A DNA stretch of 64,000 nucleotides from Candidatus Nitrososphaera evergladensis SR1 (GCF_000730285.1 NZ_CP007174.1:558001-622000); one strand, 5' to 3'; counted from the stretch's first letter, positions 16,613 through 25,752 are shown. A program made the numbers and translations. Notes: generated by a model not told the origin, from the letters alone.

Positions 16613-17740
16613 ATGAGGGCAGTAGTTTATCATGGACCAAAGGATGTGCAGATTGACGATGACAGGCCCAAGCCACGGATAGAGCATTCAGAAGACATTA
16701 TCTTGAAAATAACCAAGACCGCGATATGTGGTTCAGACCTGCACCTTTACCACGGCAACATAAAAGGCATGGAGCCGGGCCAAGTGCTCGGCCACGAGTT
16801 TGCTGGGATTGTCGAGCAAGTCGGCGACAGGGTGGAGGAAGTCAAGCAAGGCGACAGAGTAGTTGTCCCGTTTAACATCAATTGTGGCCGCTGCTGGTAC
16901 TGCCGCCATGGACTGTGGTCCCAGTGCGACCGGTCAAACCCCCAAGGGGAGCTTGGGGCTGTATTTGGGTACGGCCAGAACATGGGAGGCTATGACGGCG
17001 GGCAGGCAGAGTATGTCAGGGTACCTTACGCCAACACCGTCCCTCTGAAAATCCCGGAGAACCTGAGCGAAGAGCAGGCACTTTTTCTAAGCGACGTGTT
17101 TTGCACGGGATATTTTGGAGCCGACATGGCAAACGTGCAGCCAGGGGACGACGTTGCGGTGTTTGGCGCCGGCCCTGTCGGCTATTTTGCAGTAGTGAGC
17201 GCGTTTTTGCGCGGTGCAGCAAGAGTTTTTGCCATCGACCACTGGCCTGCAAGGCTTGACAAGGCAAAAAAAGCAGGAGCCGAGCCGATAAACTTTGACC
17301 AAGAAGACCCAATCAGCAAAATCAAGCAAGAGACCAAGTGCAGGGGCGCAATATGCATAGACGCCGTCGGTTACGAGGCTGTGGGACACCACCTGCACGA
17401 CAACAGCGCCAACCCTGCGTACATACCGCAAGACTCGCTGCAGGTGATAAACTGGATAGTGCAGGCCGCAAAAAAGTTCACCACGGTTGGCATACCCGGG
17501 GTATACCTGACAGAATATGCCGACTTTCCTTTAGGTCAGTTCTTCCAGAGGGAGCTTCAGATCAAGATGGGCCAGTGCCCGGTGAAAAAGTACAACGAGC
17601 AGTTGCTTCACCTCATTGAAGTCGGAAGAGTGGACCCGACACAGCTAATAAGCCACAGGATGAAGCTTGACGAGGCGCCAAAAGCCTATGACATGTTTGA
17701 CAAAAAAGAAGACGTGACAAAGGTCGTCATGACGCCATAG
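16613..17740 (+). CDS. Zinc-dependent alcohol dehydrogenase (MDR family)
   Basis: A 375-residue medium-chain dehydrogenase. Catalytic zinc ligands are visible in CGSDLH and GHEFAG. The structural-zinc lobe is NCGRCWYCRHGLWSQCD. The Rossmann motif is VAVFGAGPVGYFAV followed by an acidic IDHW, suggesting NAD preference. The insert and late section resemble glutathione-independent formaldehyde dehydrogenase-like members. Its last bases overlap the convergent YciE-like gene by 14 bp. Physiological substrate unknown; aldehyde or alcohol detoxification is likely. Confidence 0.9.
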   Translation: MRAVVYHGPKDVQIDDDRPKPRIEHSEDIILKITKTAICGSDLHLYHGNIKGMEPGQVLGHEFAGIVEQVGDRVEEVKQGDRVVVPFNINCGRCWYCRHGLWSQCDRSNPQGELGAVFGYGQNMGGYDGGQAEYVRVPYANTVPLKIPENLSEEQALFLSDVFCTGYFGADMANVQPGDDVAVFGAGPVGYFAVVSAFLRGAARVFAIDHWPARLDKAKKAGAEPINFDQEDPISKIKQETKCRGAICIDAVGYEAVGHHLHDNSANPAYIPQDSLQVINWIVQAAKKFTTVGIPGVYLTEYADFPLGQFFQRELQIKMGQCPVKKYNEQLLHLIEVGRVDPTQLISHRMKLDEAPKAYDMFDKKEDVTKVVMTP

Positions 17741-18305
17741 ACACGCTGCTGTCTTGGGATTTTTGTTGTTGCTGCTTGTATGAAGGAAAAGAAGCGCCAG
17801 CAGCGTCATACATTCCAAGCTCTTGCCATAGTTTGGTCAATACAAGCGGAGCATTTGCCGAGATGAAATTTACCATCGCTACCTCTTCTTGCAGGCTCTC
17901 CTGAAGGGCAGGAACGATCTCTTTCAATCCTGCCTTTTCTGCCATCTGCATGAGCATCTTGTACGACGTGACCTCTGCATTCTCTATTATTGCGTCTTCT
18001 TTAGTCCTGACAAGTTCCTGCTCTGCAACAGACATTGGCGCGTTCATTGGCTGAAACGCTGGCAGGGTGGCCTTTGAGCTGGTAGGCTGACCGCCCATTT
18101 TGGAAATGGCACCCTTGAGCCTGTTTTGCTGCTGGATGGTCTGCTCCAGATGGTATTGCAATTGCTGCTTGGCTTGTTCTATTGGCGTTTCATCCGCTCT
18201 TGAGCGGATCCTCTCTGCGGCTGCGTTTTCCATGGCTAGCGCCTCGTTGAGGTACTGGACAAACTTTTCATTGTTATTGTTGTTAATAGCCGGTGGACTT
18301 GACAT
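17727..18305 (-). CDS. YciE-like ferritin-fold protein (DUF892)
   Basis: A 192-residue four-helix protein beginning MSSPPAINNNNNEKFVQYLNE. Helix patterns ALAMENAAAERIRSR, QQLQYHLEQTIQQQNRL, ENAEVTSYKMLMQMAEKAG and ESLQEEVAMVNFI place Glu/His pairs as in the ferritin-like DUF892 (YciE) family. Many members are stress-induced; metal binding is inferred. An earlier in-frame start at 18332 would add nine residues. C-terminal Gln/Ser tail. Convergent with the alcohol dehydrogenase. Confidence 0.82.
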   Translation of the reverse strand: MSSPPAINNNNNEKFVQYLNEALAMENAAAERIRSRADETPIEQAKQQLQYHLEQTIQQQNRLKGAISKMGGQPTSSKATLPAFQPMNAPMSVAEQELVRTKEDAIIENAEVTSYKMLMQMAEKAGLKEIVPALQESLQEEVAMVNFISANAPLVLTKLWQELGMYDAAGASFPSYKQQQQKSQDSSVSMAS

Positions 18306-18483
18306 ATTTCTCTCTCTGGTTATTTTAACCAAGGCAAATCGTTAAAGAGTTGTGCACACTCATTGAATAATATAACCTGAAATAAAATTTGCTTTTTTCC
18401 AAAAAATATCACGGCTCTGGTACTAAGTTCAAGAAGCTTGACACTATATTAAATAAAAGAACGCTATGCCGTCAGAAATTTAG

Positions 18484-18624
18484 GTGAAATGTAACATCGC
18501 CAACTCGATTTACCTCCATAATACATTTTGCAGTACATGCGCCGAACGGCGGCCGCTAGGAACGGTTTACTGTCCTGTCTGTGGTAGAAAGGTGCGAACC
18601 AGAAGCTTCCATAGCAAAAAATAG
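18484..18624 (+). CDS. 46-residue zinc-ribbon micro-protein
   Basis: From GTG at 18484 the product includes FCSTCAERRPLGTVYCPVCG followed by RKVRTRSFHSKK, a CxxC-x11-CxxC ribbon with a basic tail. A TATA-like TATATTAAATAAAAG lies about 30 bp upstream. The core is nearly identical to the 45921-46091 product (YCSSCAKRRPLGILYCPECG), so the two are paralogues and this reading frame is real. The basic tail suggests RNA or DNA contact. Function unknown. Confidence 0.7.
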   Translation: MKCNIANSIYLHNTFCSTCAERRPLGTVYCPVCGRKVRTRSFHSKK

Positions 18625-18810
18625 CGAATTAAAAAAGAAGCTACCGCGTTTGTTTATTTTTTTGTTTGATTGTATTCCCAAAATGCTGGTTGTATCATTT
18701 TTCCAGCATCGCGACATATCGTAAGCTTTTGTGCATGTGTACCTGTCTGTTAAAACAAAAGGAAAGGCCAGCAGAGTGGCCTTGGTTAAACTGGCACTTT
18801 AGACGTTACA

Positions 18811-19779
18811 TTATGCTGCCGCAGAGTACGATGTCGATGATGGTCCTTCTCCTCCTCTTTCCATTACTCTTTCCTGCGTCTCTGGTGTCGGGCCTGACTC
18901 TACGATTATCTCTTCATCCACAAGGTTCTTTGTCGGGATCACCACTGTTCTTCCCTCTTCATCCTTTATTATTACGCTAAAGGCACCGACTTCCTGTACA
19001 ACGCCTCTGTGCTGGTTAACGGATATCCTCTGTCCCTGCTTTATGGCCGGCTGTATGAGCGTGTTGCCCTTTATGAGCGAGGGGATTGCTTCTCTTAGTC
19101 CGTATGCAAGGCCCACTCCAAATCCGATGGCAATTGCAGCTGCCAGACTCCAGATGAGCGCGCTAATCACTGAATTCAATATTTGCTGTCCAATGCCCAG
19201 CTGCGTGACTGCCACTGTCAGGACTATGGCATAGAGTATTCCGGTTATGGCAAGGCCAATTGTCTTTCCTGCCATGATTCCTCTCCTTGGTAGCTCCCTC
19301 TGGACCCAGCTTCCGACGAAATCTGCGAGAAGCGAGCCTATCACCAGCACAAGCAGGAATGCCACCACGTTTGGAACCCATAACCATACACTGTTGATCG
19401 CCTGTGATATCTGCGGGAACTGCAGTGCATTTACCGCCGCGGCTATGAAGAAGAGGTAAATGAACCACTTGGTGGCCGTTCCAAAGATCCTCGACATGCT
19501 CCAGCCAGAGCTTACCGTCGCCTGTCCTATGCCGCTTTTGCTCCAGTGCTTATCTAGGTTGAGTGCCTTTATGACCCTGCTAACCACCCATCCTGCAATC
19601 TTGCCTACCAAGTATCCAATTCCAAGGAGAATTAGAGCTGCTATGATCCTTGGCAGGGCAGCTCCTAGTGTAGTCCCGAATTGGTTTAGCGAATTTACGA
19701 TGGGAGTCGTCAGATCATTTGCTCCTGCTGCCTGAAAAGTAGTCAGGAGCGTGAGGATGCCCGAGATTTCGAAACTCAT
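18811..19779 (-). CDS. MscS-family mechanosensitive channel-like protein
   Basis: A 322-residue membrane protein. Four to five hydrophobic helices occupy residues 30-230 (IIAALILLGIGYLVGKIAG, VVAFLLVLVIGSLLADFVG, AIVLTVAVTQLGIG, AAAIAIGFGVGLAYGL). The soluble part has the MscS beta-domain pattern GQRISVNQHRGVVQEVG and VVIPTKNLVDEEI. The tail is Gly/Ser/Thr-rich. Such proteins release solutes on hypo-osmotic shock. It lies near an aquaporin and PRC-barrel genes, consistent with an osmotic/stress group. The N-terminal TM repeats are of the small-conductance MscS-like type. Confidence 0.8.
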   Translation of the reverse strand: MSFEISGILTLLTTFQAAGANDLTTPIVNSLNQFGTTLGAALPRIIAALILLGIGYLVGKIAGWVVSRVIKALNLDKHWSKSGIGQATVSSGWSMSRIFGTATKWFIYLFFIAAAVNALQFPQISQAINSVWLWVPNVVAFLLVLVIGSLLADFVGSWVQRELPRRGIMAGKTIGLAITGILYAIVLTVAVTQLGIGQQILNSVISALIWSLAAAIAIGFGVGLAYGLREAIPSLIKGNTLIQPAIKQGQRISVNQHRGVVQEVGAFSVIIKDEEGRTVVIPTKNLVDEEIIVESGPTPETQERVMERGGEGPSSTSYSAAA

Positions 19780-20000
19780 TGTTAATGTTTTATGGTTCCA
19801 AAGATATTAAGGAGTTTTTGGAAAATCAAAAATTTATATTTATATCACAGTAACACTTGGCAATTTCTAGGTAATTTTAAGTAATACTTCATATATCTTA
19901 TATATTTATTATGATCAGCAAATGATGTCAGAGTTTGGCCGGATAGGAGAAGAAACGGGTTTTCATCGCCGGCCAGTCCGGACTAAGAAAAAAGAGAGAA

Positions 20001-20705
20001 TCAAGACGTTTCTGACGTTGTTGTCTTTTTAAATTCTCCTCTCCCTCTGACGTTCTTCGTGTCTACCTTTTCGCTTCTGACCGTGTCACTTACTGTCTCT
20101 GTTTCAGTGACAGGCTCTTTTGTTACTACCACTTCTTCCTTGACATACGGTCGCTTGGTTACTTCCACTTCCTCGCTGGTTACAGGGACATTAACCTCTG
20201 TCCTTGATTCAACAGGCCTATCTGTAGTTTCAGCCATTGCTGTCTCGGCACCTGTTGTTGGCCTTCTCTCTACTCTGACCTCCTCATGCGTCACTGGAAC
20301 CTCTAGTGTCTTGGTCTCTGTGACCGGTTCTTTTGCTATGGTCACTTCGCCTGTCTTGAGCCTCTTTGTAACGTCCAGTCTTTCTTCTATGAGTGGTATC
20401 CTTGTTTCAATGTCTGCAGGCATGCCCTCTCTCTTGTATCGACCATATTCTTCGTACTGCGGCGGAGAGTCTCGTTTAAATTCTGTCATGTCTACATTAC
20501 CTGCATCAAACCACAGAGTGTGGCCGTCGTAGCCGTTGACAAGGTACTTTGGAATGTAGAATCTTTCTTTCTCAAGCGTGCCTCTTTGTGTCAGAACATA
20601 ATTTTGTCCTACTTCTTGTACCTCTCCAAAATCACTATCATCTGTTCCTCTTGCTTCTTTCTTTATGACGTCGCTCCAGTCTATTGAGGATATTCTGTGT
20701 TCCAT
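20001..20705 (-). CDS. PRC-barrel protein with DUF2382 stress domain
   Basis: A 234-residue cytosolic protein. Residues 1-105 are PRC-barrel-like (IDWSDVIKKEARGTDDSDFG, FYIPKYLVNGYDGHTLWF) and are closely similar to the first half of the 21917-22504 product. Residues 110-225 are DUF2382 (YsnF/AvaK-type), with repeated charged beta-strands TGEVTIAKEPVTETKTLEVP, VEVTKRP and EEVVVTKEPVTETETV. DUF2382 proteins are linked with stress response in bacteria and cyanobacteria. It is divergent from the aquaporin, 406 bp away. Confidence 0.82.
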   Translation of the reverse strand: MEHRISSIDWSDVIKKEARGTDDSDFGEVQEVGQNYVLTQRGTLEKERFYIPKYLVNGYDGHTLWFDAGNVDMTEFKRDSPPQYEEYGRYKREGMPADIETRIPLIEERLDVTKRLKTGEVTIAKEPVTETKTLEVPVTHEEVRVERRPTTGAETAMAETTDRPVESRTEVNVPVTSEEVEVTKRPYVKEEVVVTKEPVTETETVSDTVRSEKVDTKNVRGRGEFKKTTTSETS

Positions 20706-21111
20706 TATGTAGTTTCTTCCTTATTCTATTAATGACTATCGTCGATTCTATTGACTTTGACTATTGTTATTGCTTTATGCGCTATATGCAATGTACATCA
20801 ATAGCTCAAAATTCATAAATGGCGCTCCAAGTGACATAAAAACTCATCAAGCATGTCCTAGTTTATTCTCGCTGTAAGAAACACCGACAGCGTGCGTATG
20901 ATGCCTGCCCTCTATTACAATAGCATCATATTCAATAATCATGCCTGCCAATCATTACTCTGTAGGCATATGAGCGCAGAAAAGGAGCGGGAGAGGGATA
21001 ACATTGCCGTTAGTGAAGCCTCAAAGCATCACTATTCATTAAAATCAATTCCAGACAATAGTGGCGATAGTAGGTAGTTGGTTAGTTTCCCTTTCATACA
21101 TCAGATCAAAA
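20706..21111. other. Intergenic region between the PRC/DUF2382 and aquaporin genes
   Basis: About 400 bp serving two divergent genes. It contains A/T-rich promoter-like stretches and a 35-codon open frame at 20970-21077 (starting MSAEKERERDNIAV). I have no further support for that frame. Confidence 0.4.
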
Positions 21112-21819
21112 ATGAAGCGAAAAGATCCTAGTGATGCTGAAAAGGTAATCCCGCTCTCAAAACGCATCGTGGCCGAGTTCATTGGAACTTTTACGCTGGT
21201 GTTTGCCGCGGCAGGGGCTAGCGTGGCAGACACGCTCAGCGGGCATGAACTGGGCGCGCTGGCCGTAGTCGCCGCCCCCGGCCTTGCCATTGCCGCAATG
21301 ATTTATGCCGTTGACAAGATATCCGGCGCGTACTTTAACCCCGCAATATCTATTGGCTTTGCCCTTACAGGGCATCTCCGAAAACGCGATCTGCCGTTTT
21401 ACATTGCAGTGCAGGTAGCCGCCGCGATAGTTGCAAGCCTTGTAGTCGCATTTGCAATTGCTCCCTACGGCCATTCGGATGCAACGGGGCTCACAGTACC
21501 TCACACAGGCTGGCTAGCATCGTTTGTCATAGAGATCGTGTTTACGTTCATTCTGATGTTTGTCGCAATCTCGCTCAAGGAGGATGTAGGGTACAAGGCG
21601 TTTGGCGGCATAGCCATAGGCGCAGCGATAACTGCGCTTGGAATAATGGGGATGCCTGTTTCCGGGGCGTCCATGAACCCTGCAAGGTCGTTTGGCCCCG
21701 CCCTGGTGGCAGGAAATTTTTCAGACCAGTGGGTTTACTGGGTAGCGCCAATCATCGGAGCAGTGGTAGCAGTGCTTGCCTTTGAAATGGCAAAGGACAA
21801 CAAAAAGAAGGCAGGCTGA
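21112..21819 (+). CDS. Aquaporin / MIP family channel
   Basis: A 235-residue channel starting MKRKDPSDAEK with six hydrophobic segments and both half-helix NPA motifs: YFNPAIS in loop B and SMNPARSFGPA in loop E. The Arg after the second NPA is the selectivity-filter residue. Size fits the water-channel (AqpM-like) class; glycerol or other small solutes cannot be excluded. An alternative upstream start at 21061 (GTG) would add 17 residues. It lies between two PRC-barrel paralogues. Confidence 0.9.
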   Translation: MKRKDPSDAEKVIPLSKRIVAEFIGTFTLVFAAAGASVADTLSGHELGALAVVAAPGLAIAAMIYAVDKISGAYFNPAISIGFALTGHLRKRDLPFYIAVQVAAAIVASLVVAFAIAPYGHSDATGLTVPHTGWLASFVIEIVFTFILMFVAISLKEDVGYKAFGGIAIGAAITALGIMGMPVSGASMNPARSFGPALVAGNFSDQWVYWVAPIIGAVVAVLAFEMAKDNKKKAG

Positions 21820-21916
21820 TGCGCAAGATGTAATGCGATATGATGTACAATATTGGCAAGTGTGCGAAAAAAAGAAGAAGCGTACCTCATTAAAATAATG
21901 ACTGTGAAGCTACTGC

Positions 21917-22504
21917 ATGACAGACGACGTAACCAGCTACGTAGATTGGAGCGAACTGAAAGGAAAGGAAGCAAGAGGAACGCAGGGTGATGTCGATCTG
22001 GGAGAAGTTCGGGAACTAGGCAGGAACTATATCGTGACGCAAAAGGGCAGGGTGAGCAGGGAAAAGTTCTACATCCCCAAGTACCTGGCAGTAGGATACG
22101 ACGGGCACACCGTCTACTTTAACGTCACAGAGGCCCAAACGCAAAGATTCAGCCGGGAAGCCCCGCCCTCGTATGAAGAGTATGCCCAGTACAGGGTTGC
22201 CCATGTTCCTCCAGACATTGAAACCAGGGTTCACGTGATAAAGTCAAGGAGGACGGTTGATCCGACTAGGGAATCTCCTGTGCTTGACTGGGACAGCATC
22301 GTGCACAAGAACGTCCGCGCTGCTGACGGGGAGCCTGTAGGCAGCGTCGTGGCAGTCCTTGGAGACGCAATACACGTCGAAACGCAAGGGTCCAGATCCC
22401 AGTTCCTGATTCCAAAGGAAAGGGTGCAGGGGTTTGACGGTGCAGAAGTGCGTCTGGACGCTCCAGTAAGCGATCTCGGACAGTACGCGCGTCCTGGTCC
22501 TTAA
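21917..22504 (+). CDS. Double PRC-barrel domain protein
   Basis: A 195-residue protein with two PRC-barrel-like repeats. The first (VDWSELKGKEARGTQGDVDLG, FYIPKYLAVGYDGHTVYF) is very similar to the start of the 20001-20705 product. The second (LDWDSIVHKNVRAADGEPVG, FLIPKERVQGFDG) is more diverged. PRC-barrels bind proteins or RNA in photosynthetic reaction centres and RimM, and are common in archaeal stress proteins. There is no DUF2382 tail. It follows the aquaporin by 97 bp on the same strand. Confidence 0.83.
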   Translation: MTDDVTSYVDWSELKGKEARGTQGDVDLGEVRELGRNYIVTQKGRVSREKFYIPKYLAVGYDGHTVYFNVTEAQTQRFSREAPPSYEEYAQYRVAHVPPDIETRVHVIKSRRTVDPTRESPVLDWDSIVHKNVRAADGEPVGSVVAVLGDAIHVETQGSRSQFLIPKERVQGFDGAEVRLDAPVSDLGQYARPGP

Positions 22505-22668
22505 TTAGCGGCAAAGGAACTCGCCGTTTTTTATCATCATATTTGTTTTCTCTTTTTTTGAGATTGCGCTAAAAATTCAGATAAAAAAGTCAGGGCTATA
22601 CCCGATTTCATCCCTGAACAAAGCTAAACAAACTTGAAATATTTGACTTCCAAAAGGCGAATATACAA

Positions 22669-23326
22669 ATGAACCGGAAAATAGTAATAATAGCAGCAAT
22701 CGAGTCGTGGCAGCTGCTGTTGCCGCTTCGCTTGTTCTACCATTGTCTGCTTTCACTTATGCAGACAATGGGATGATGAAGGATAAGGCTGGCCTTCAAA
22801 ATAATAATACATCGTCGTTTCCCGCCATAGAACGTACATATGTGAAGGTAAACCCTTGGACAGTCCATGAGGTAAAAGACGGGAAAGCGCCGGCCCGGGT
22901 ACGATGGCCGAACCTCCCGGTTCACTTGTCATCAACGAAAGCTACTCCGGGCTTGATTCTGAGCAAGGGATGGCTGTGCTGGATAACAATCAAAGCTTTT
23001 ACATGACCACTCTGGATGGCAACCTTAAATCGGCATTTTTCAGCGAGCCGGACGGCACTGCAGTAAAATTTGCCGGCGTGACATTCACGTTTGCCCGACC
23101 TCTAAACATTCCGCTTCCCTCCAATCCCATGATGCCAGTAGTAGTCCAGTTCCAAGACGGTACTAGCGAAACTTTGTTCGTTCAGGTTCAGCGCGACCAT
23201 CCAATGACCGTCTTGGCCTCGCACGGCGGGACAATAGCTGGGATAACGATAACGCAAGGAAACCCGCTAATGGCAGGCTTGGCAGGCGATCAGGGAAAAG
23301 TAAAGTTGTTGGTGAGTGCCAGTTAA
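22669..23326 (+). pseudogene. Frameshifted exported protein gene
   Basis: Coding signal moves through all three frames. The ATG at 22669 gives MNRKIVIIAAIES, then the signal peptide core VAAAVAASLVLPLSAFTYAD continues in the frame of 22707. Near 22880-22904 it jumps again to the frame reading EPPGSLVINESYSGLDSEQG through to QGKVKLLVSAS. The joined product would be an exported protein of about 215 residues with a signal peptide and beta-rich body. Two single-base shifts in 200 bp indicate a decayed gene or sequencing errors. The next gene starts right after its stop. Confidence 0.65.
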
Positions 23327-24688
23327 ATGCTGCAAAACAAAATGAGGTGCGCATTCTGCATCCTCCTCCTCAAAGGTGGGTCAAATTCTTCAGGCCAGCA
23401 AACTCTGACTTCAAGACCTCTGCACTCTTGTCTTGATAGAACCAAGACATTATTTTTACTGTCCGCAACGATCCTGATGACCTCGGTTATTGCAGTAGCG
23501 CCACTTCACTTGCAACAACAATTAGCATTTGCAAGTAGCAGCGATGCCGCCGCCACCGATAGCGACAATAATAGTACGTTCGTTGGTTCCAATTCTCAAA
23601 TTATTGCCGCAACTACGAGCGTGCGCCCGGAATCGATAGCAGTGAATCCAAATACTGGCATCGTGTATGTTGCCAATTGGATAGATTACCTGGCCAATAC
23701 TACCGGAGCATTTGGCGCAAGTGGATCAATTTCTGTGATAAACGGTTCTAGCACCGAGCTTATGTCTTACATAGCACTGGATGGTGCCCCGCTCAAGATG
23801 GCTGTTAACCCAAATACTGGCATGGTGTATGTAACCGAATCTCGCAACAATCTGGTGGCAGTGATAGATGGAACTGCCAACAAGGTAATTGACACAATAA
23901 GGGTTGGCAACAGGCCGGCCGGCGTGGCAGTCAACCCCAATACAAACATGGTATACGTCGCAAATTGGAACTACCCTGACGGGTTTGTATCTGTGATAAA
24001 TGGCTCGACAAACAGCATAGTGGCTAATGTCACGTTGGGAACGGGCGCTTCGTACGGAATAGCCGTTAACCCGAACACCAACAAGGTGTACGTGGACAGT
24101 TTTGCCTATAGCAGGAACGGCTCAAATATTGTCTCTGTGATTGATGGAAGTACGAACAAGGTAGTGGCCAACGTCACGGTTGGCGCACTCAACTATGTTG
24201 TGAGGACAGGGGTATCCACATTTCCAGATGCTTTTAGATACGGTGTCGATATAGCTGTTAATCCCAAGACCAACATGATATACACGGACAACAATTACGT
24301 TTCAGTAATAGATGGCGCGGTAAACAAGGTAGTGGCCAATGTTACTCTTGATAGCCTTCCTCTTAGGGCAATATCCGTAAATCCAGAAACAAACCTAGTT
24401 TATGTGCCAAATTCTGAAGGGAATATTCAGGTGATTGATGGTTCTACAAATGAAGTGATGGGTATGATGAAACTAGGCGGGGTGATATCCGACGTTGTCT
24501 TTAATCCAAATACGGACAAGCTTTTTGTTGCCAGCGAAACATCTGTAAATAAAGCTTCAGTCATCATAACTGACGACAGCAATATTCAAAGGGTGCCTGA
24601 ATTTCCAGCGTATTTCTTGACAATAATTTCATTGGCGATTCCGTTGGCGATATCGGTTGGATATGCGCGCTACAGAAAACTTTGTTGA
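23327..24688 (+). CDS. Exported seven-bladed YVTN beta-propeller with VPEFP C-terminal anchor
   Basis: A 453-residue surface protein. A hydrophobic leader lies around residues 40-65 (the first 35 residues may be spurious, so a later start is possible). The body repeats AVNPNTGIVYVAN-type units seven times, with VSVINGSTNSIVA-type linkers, indicating a seven-bladed YVTN propeller. The end reads VPEFPAYFLTIISLAIPLAIS followed by a short basic tail, resembling PEF-CTERM-like sorting/anchor tails of archaea. Many NGS/NGT-type sites suit N-glycosylation. Adhesion or binding function is inferred from the fold. Confidence 0.82.
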   Translation: MLQNKMRCAFCILLLKGGSNSSGQQTLTSRPLHSCLDRTKTLFLLSATILMTSVIAVAPLHLQQQLAFASSSDAAATDSDNNSTFVGSNSQIIAATTSVRPESIAVNPNTGIVYVANWIDYLANTTGAFGASGSISVINGSSTELMSYIALDGAPLKMAVNPNTGMVYVTESRNNLVAVIDGTANKVIDTIRVGNRPAGVAVNPNTNMVYVANWNYPDGFVSVINGSTNSIVANVTLGTGASYGIAVNPNTNKVYVDSFAYSRNGSNIVSVIDGSTNKVVANVTVGALNYVVRTGVSTFPDAFRYGVDIAVNPKTNMIYTDNNYVSVIDGAVNKVVANVTLDSLPLRAISVNPETNLVYVPNSEGNIQVIDGSTNEVMGMMKLGGVISDVVFNPNTDKLFVASETSVNKASVIITDDSNIQRVPEFPAYFLTIISLAIPLAISVGYARYRKLC

Positions 24689-25021
24689 ACCTGCAGTATA
24701 CGCGTTGTCATTATGGTAATATTATGGCTGCAGCATACGCTTGCAATTTTGGCTGGCTTGCAGCATCTGGATGAAATGCATGAAGGGCCTATCCGTGCTA
24801 CAGCCAGGATAGGAACCCCTCGTGCTTGTACATGCGACGACGATGACAACGGCAGACTATGCCGTTCTCTGACAACATGTGGGTCTGCATCGAATAAAAG
24901 AATCGCTTAACTTTGTTCTTGGAGAAGTTTTCAAGCCAGTCCTACTCTAAATTTCTAGAGTGAAATTATCGCGTCCAAATGTTTCCCAAATAATTAAAAC
25001 CAGTATTGCGACGATTGTGTG
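24689..25021. other. Intergenic region with promoter of the His-rich gene
   Basis: A 65-codon open frame at 24713 has poor protein-like character. An A/T stretch AATAATTAAAACC (near 24986-24998) is a plausible TATA box for the following gene, and a short inverted repeat CTCTA-6 nt-TAGAG is seen near 24945-24961. Confidence 0.4.
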
Positions 25022-25267
25022 ATGACCAAAACAACCATAACAGCAAACAAGAAAGTGTTGACGTTCGTGCTGTTGGCGTTGGGCGTCGCAATGATAGGAT
25101 CAGTAATGGCAGCGCCGACTGCTGCATTTGCTGTTGGCGGCGACCACTACGACCATCACGACCACCATGACGATGGGCATCATCACCATCATCATCACCA
25201 CGACGGCGACCACGACCATCGCCATCACCACAAGCACCACGACCACGACGATGATTATGACTGGTAA
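25022..25267 (+). CDS. Exported histidine/aspartate-rich putative metal-binding protein
   Basis: An 81-residue protein with a signal peptide (VLTFVLLALGVAMIGSVMAAPTAAFA) and a 43-residue mature part containing 21 His and 13 Asp, including a run of eight His. Such composition is a high-capacity divalent-metal chelator (Ni, Zn, Cu or Co). It is outside the cytoplasm by prediction. The codon-repetitive DNA (cac/cat/gac) is consistent with repeat slippage. No neighbour is a transporter, so the metal cannot be inferred. It might buffer copper, which these ammonia oxidisers need in quantity; that is speculation. Confidence 0.75.
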   Translation: MTKTTITANKKVLTFVLLALGVAMIGSVMAAPTAAFAVGGDHYDHHDHHDDGHHHHHHHHDGDHDHRHHHKHHDHDDDYDW

Positions 25268-25527
25268 GACAGCAACAAAAGCGTGATGCGGAAAAACCCA
25301 GAGAGTGATAATTGTAAGAAGAATTATCACTCTGCATCTTTTTCAAGTTGTAAGGACGGCAGCAACCTCTCACAAAATAATCTGATTCTTAAAAATCGGC
25401 TGGGCAGGGGACAACAGAAAAATTTGTGGCTGTCTTTTTTTTGCCTAAAATCGACTTTATCGCTTCAAAAGAATGCGGATAATAATTATAATTACATCCG
25501 CAACCGAAGAGTCACAATAGCTACTCT
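25268..25527. other. Intergenic region without a supported gene
   Basis: About 260 bp after the His-rich gene. It begins with an inverted repeat: GTGATAATT (25309-25317) is repeated in reverse complement as AATTATCAC (25323-25331) with 5 nt between, a 9-bp hairpin that could terminate the upstream transcript. I see no convincing protein. Confidence 0.45.
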
Positions 25528-25662
25528 TTACTTTGTCATTATGACGCAGGTGCACACCCCTATCTCGCAGCGCCTTACTTCTTTTCCATCCAGCTTGGTG
25601 AGCACATAGCCGTGGCGCTCAAGAGGGTGGAGGCACTTTTCGCACAGGGGACCGTACATCAT
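25528..25662 (-). CDS. 44-residue cysteine-rich micro-protein
   Basis: Minus-strand product begins MMYGPLCEKCLHPLERHGY, continues VLTKLDGKEVRRCEIGVCTC and ends VIMTK. Five Cys plus two His in the pattern CxxC...CEIGVCTC are consistent with a small metal-binding fold. It is divergent from the zinc-finger gene at 25753, with about 90 bp in between carrying a TATA-like TTTATATA. It is short, so confidence is moderate; function unknown. Confidence 0.5.
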   Translation of the reverse strand: MMYGPLCEKCLHPLERHGYVLTKLDGKEVRRCEIGVCTCVIMTK

Positions 25663-25752
25663 ATCGGTCTAGCTTCACATCGCCCGTCCATAAGTATTCC
25701 AGTCAGCTTTTTATATACACGTGGTGGTTTCTGGATAACAGTAGAATTAGTT

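Noticed and set aside
19923-20030. 35-codon frame MMSEFGRIGEETGFHRRPV with nearby TATA-like DNA
   Set aside because: Overlaps the 3' end of the DUF2382 gene, has no recognised motif and is too short to support.
20059-20532. 157-codon plus-strand frame rich in Ser, Thr and Val
   Set aside because: It mirrors the repetitive DUF2382 coding sequence on the other strand; the strand with DUF2382 repeats is the real one.
24713-24910. 65-codon frame after the YVTN gene
   Set aside because: No family pattern, poor composition and no promoter signal at the right place.
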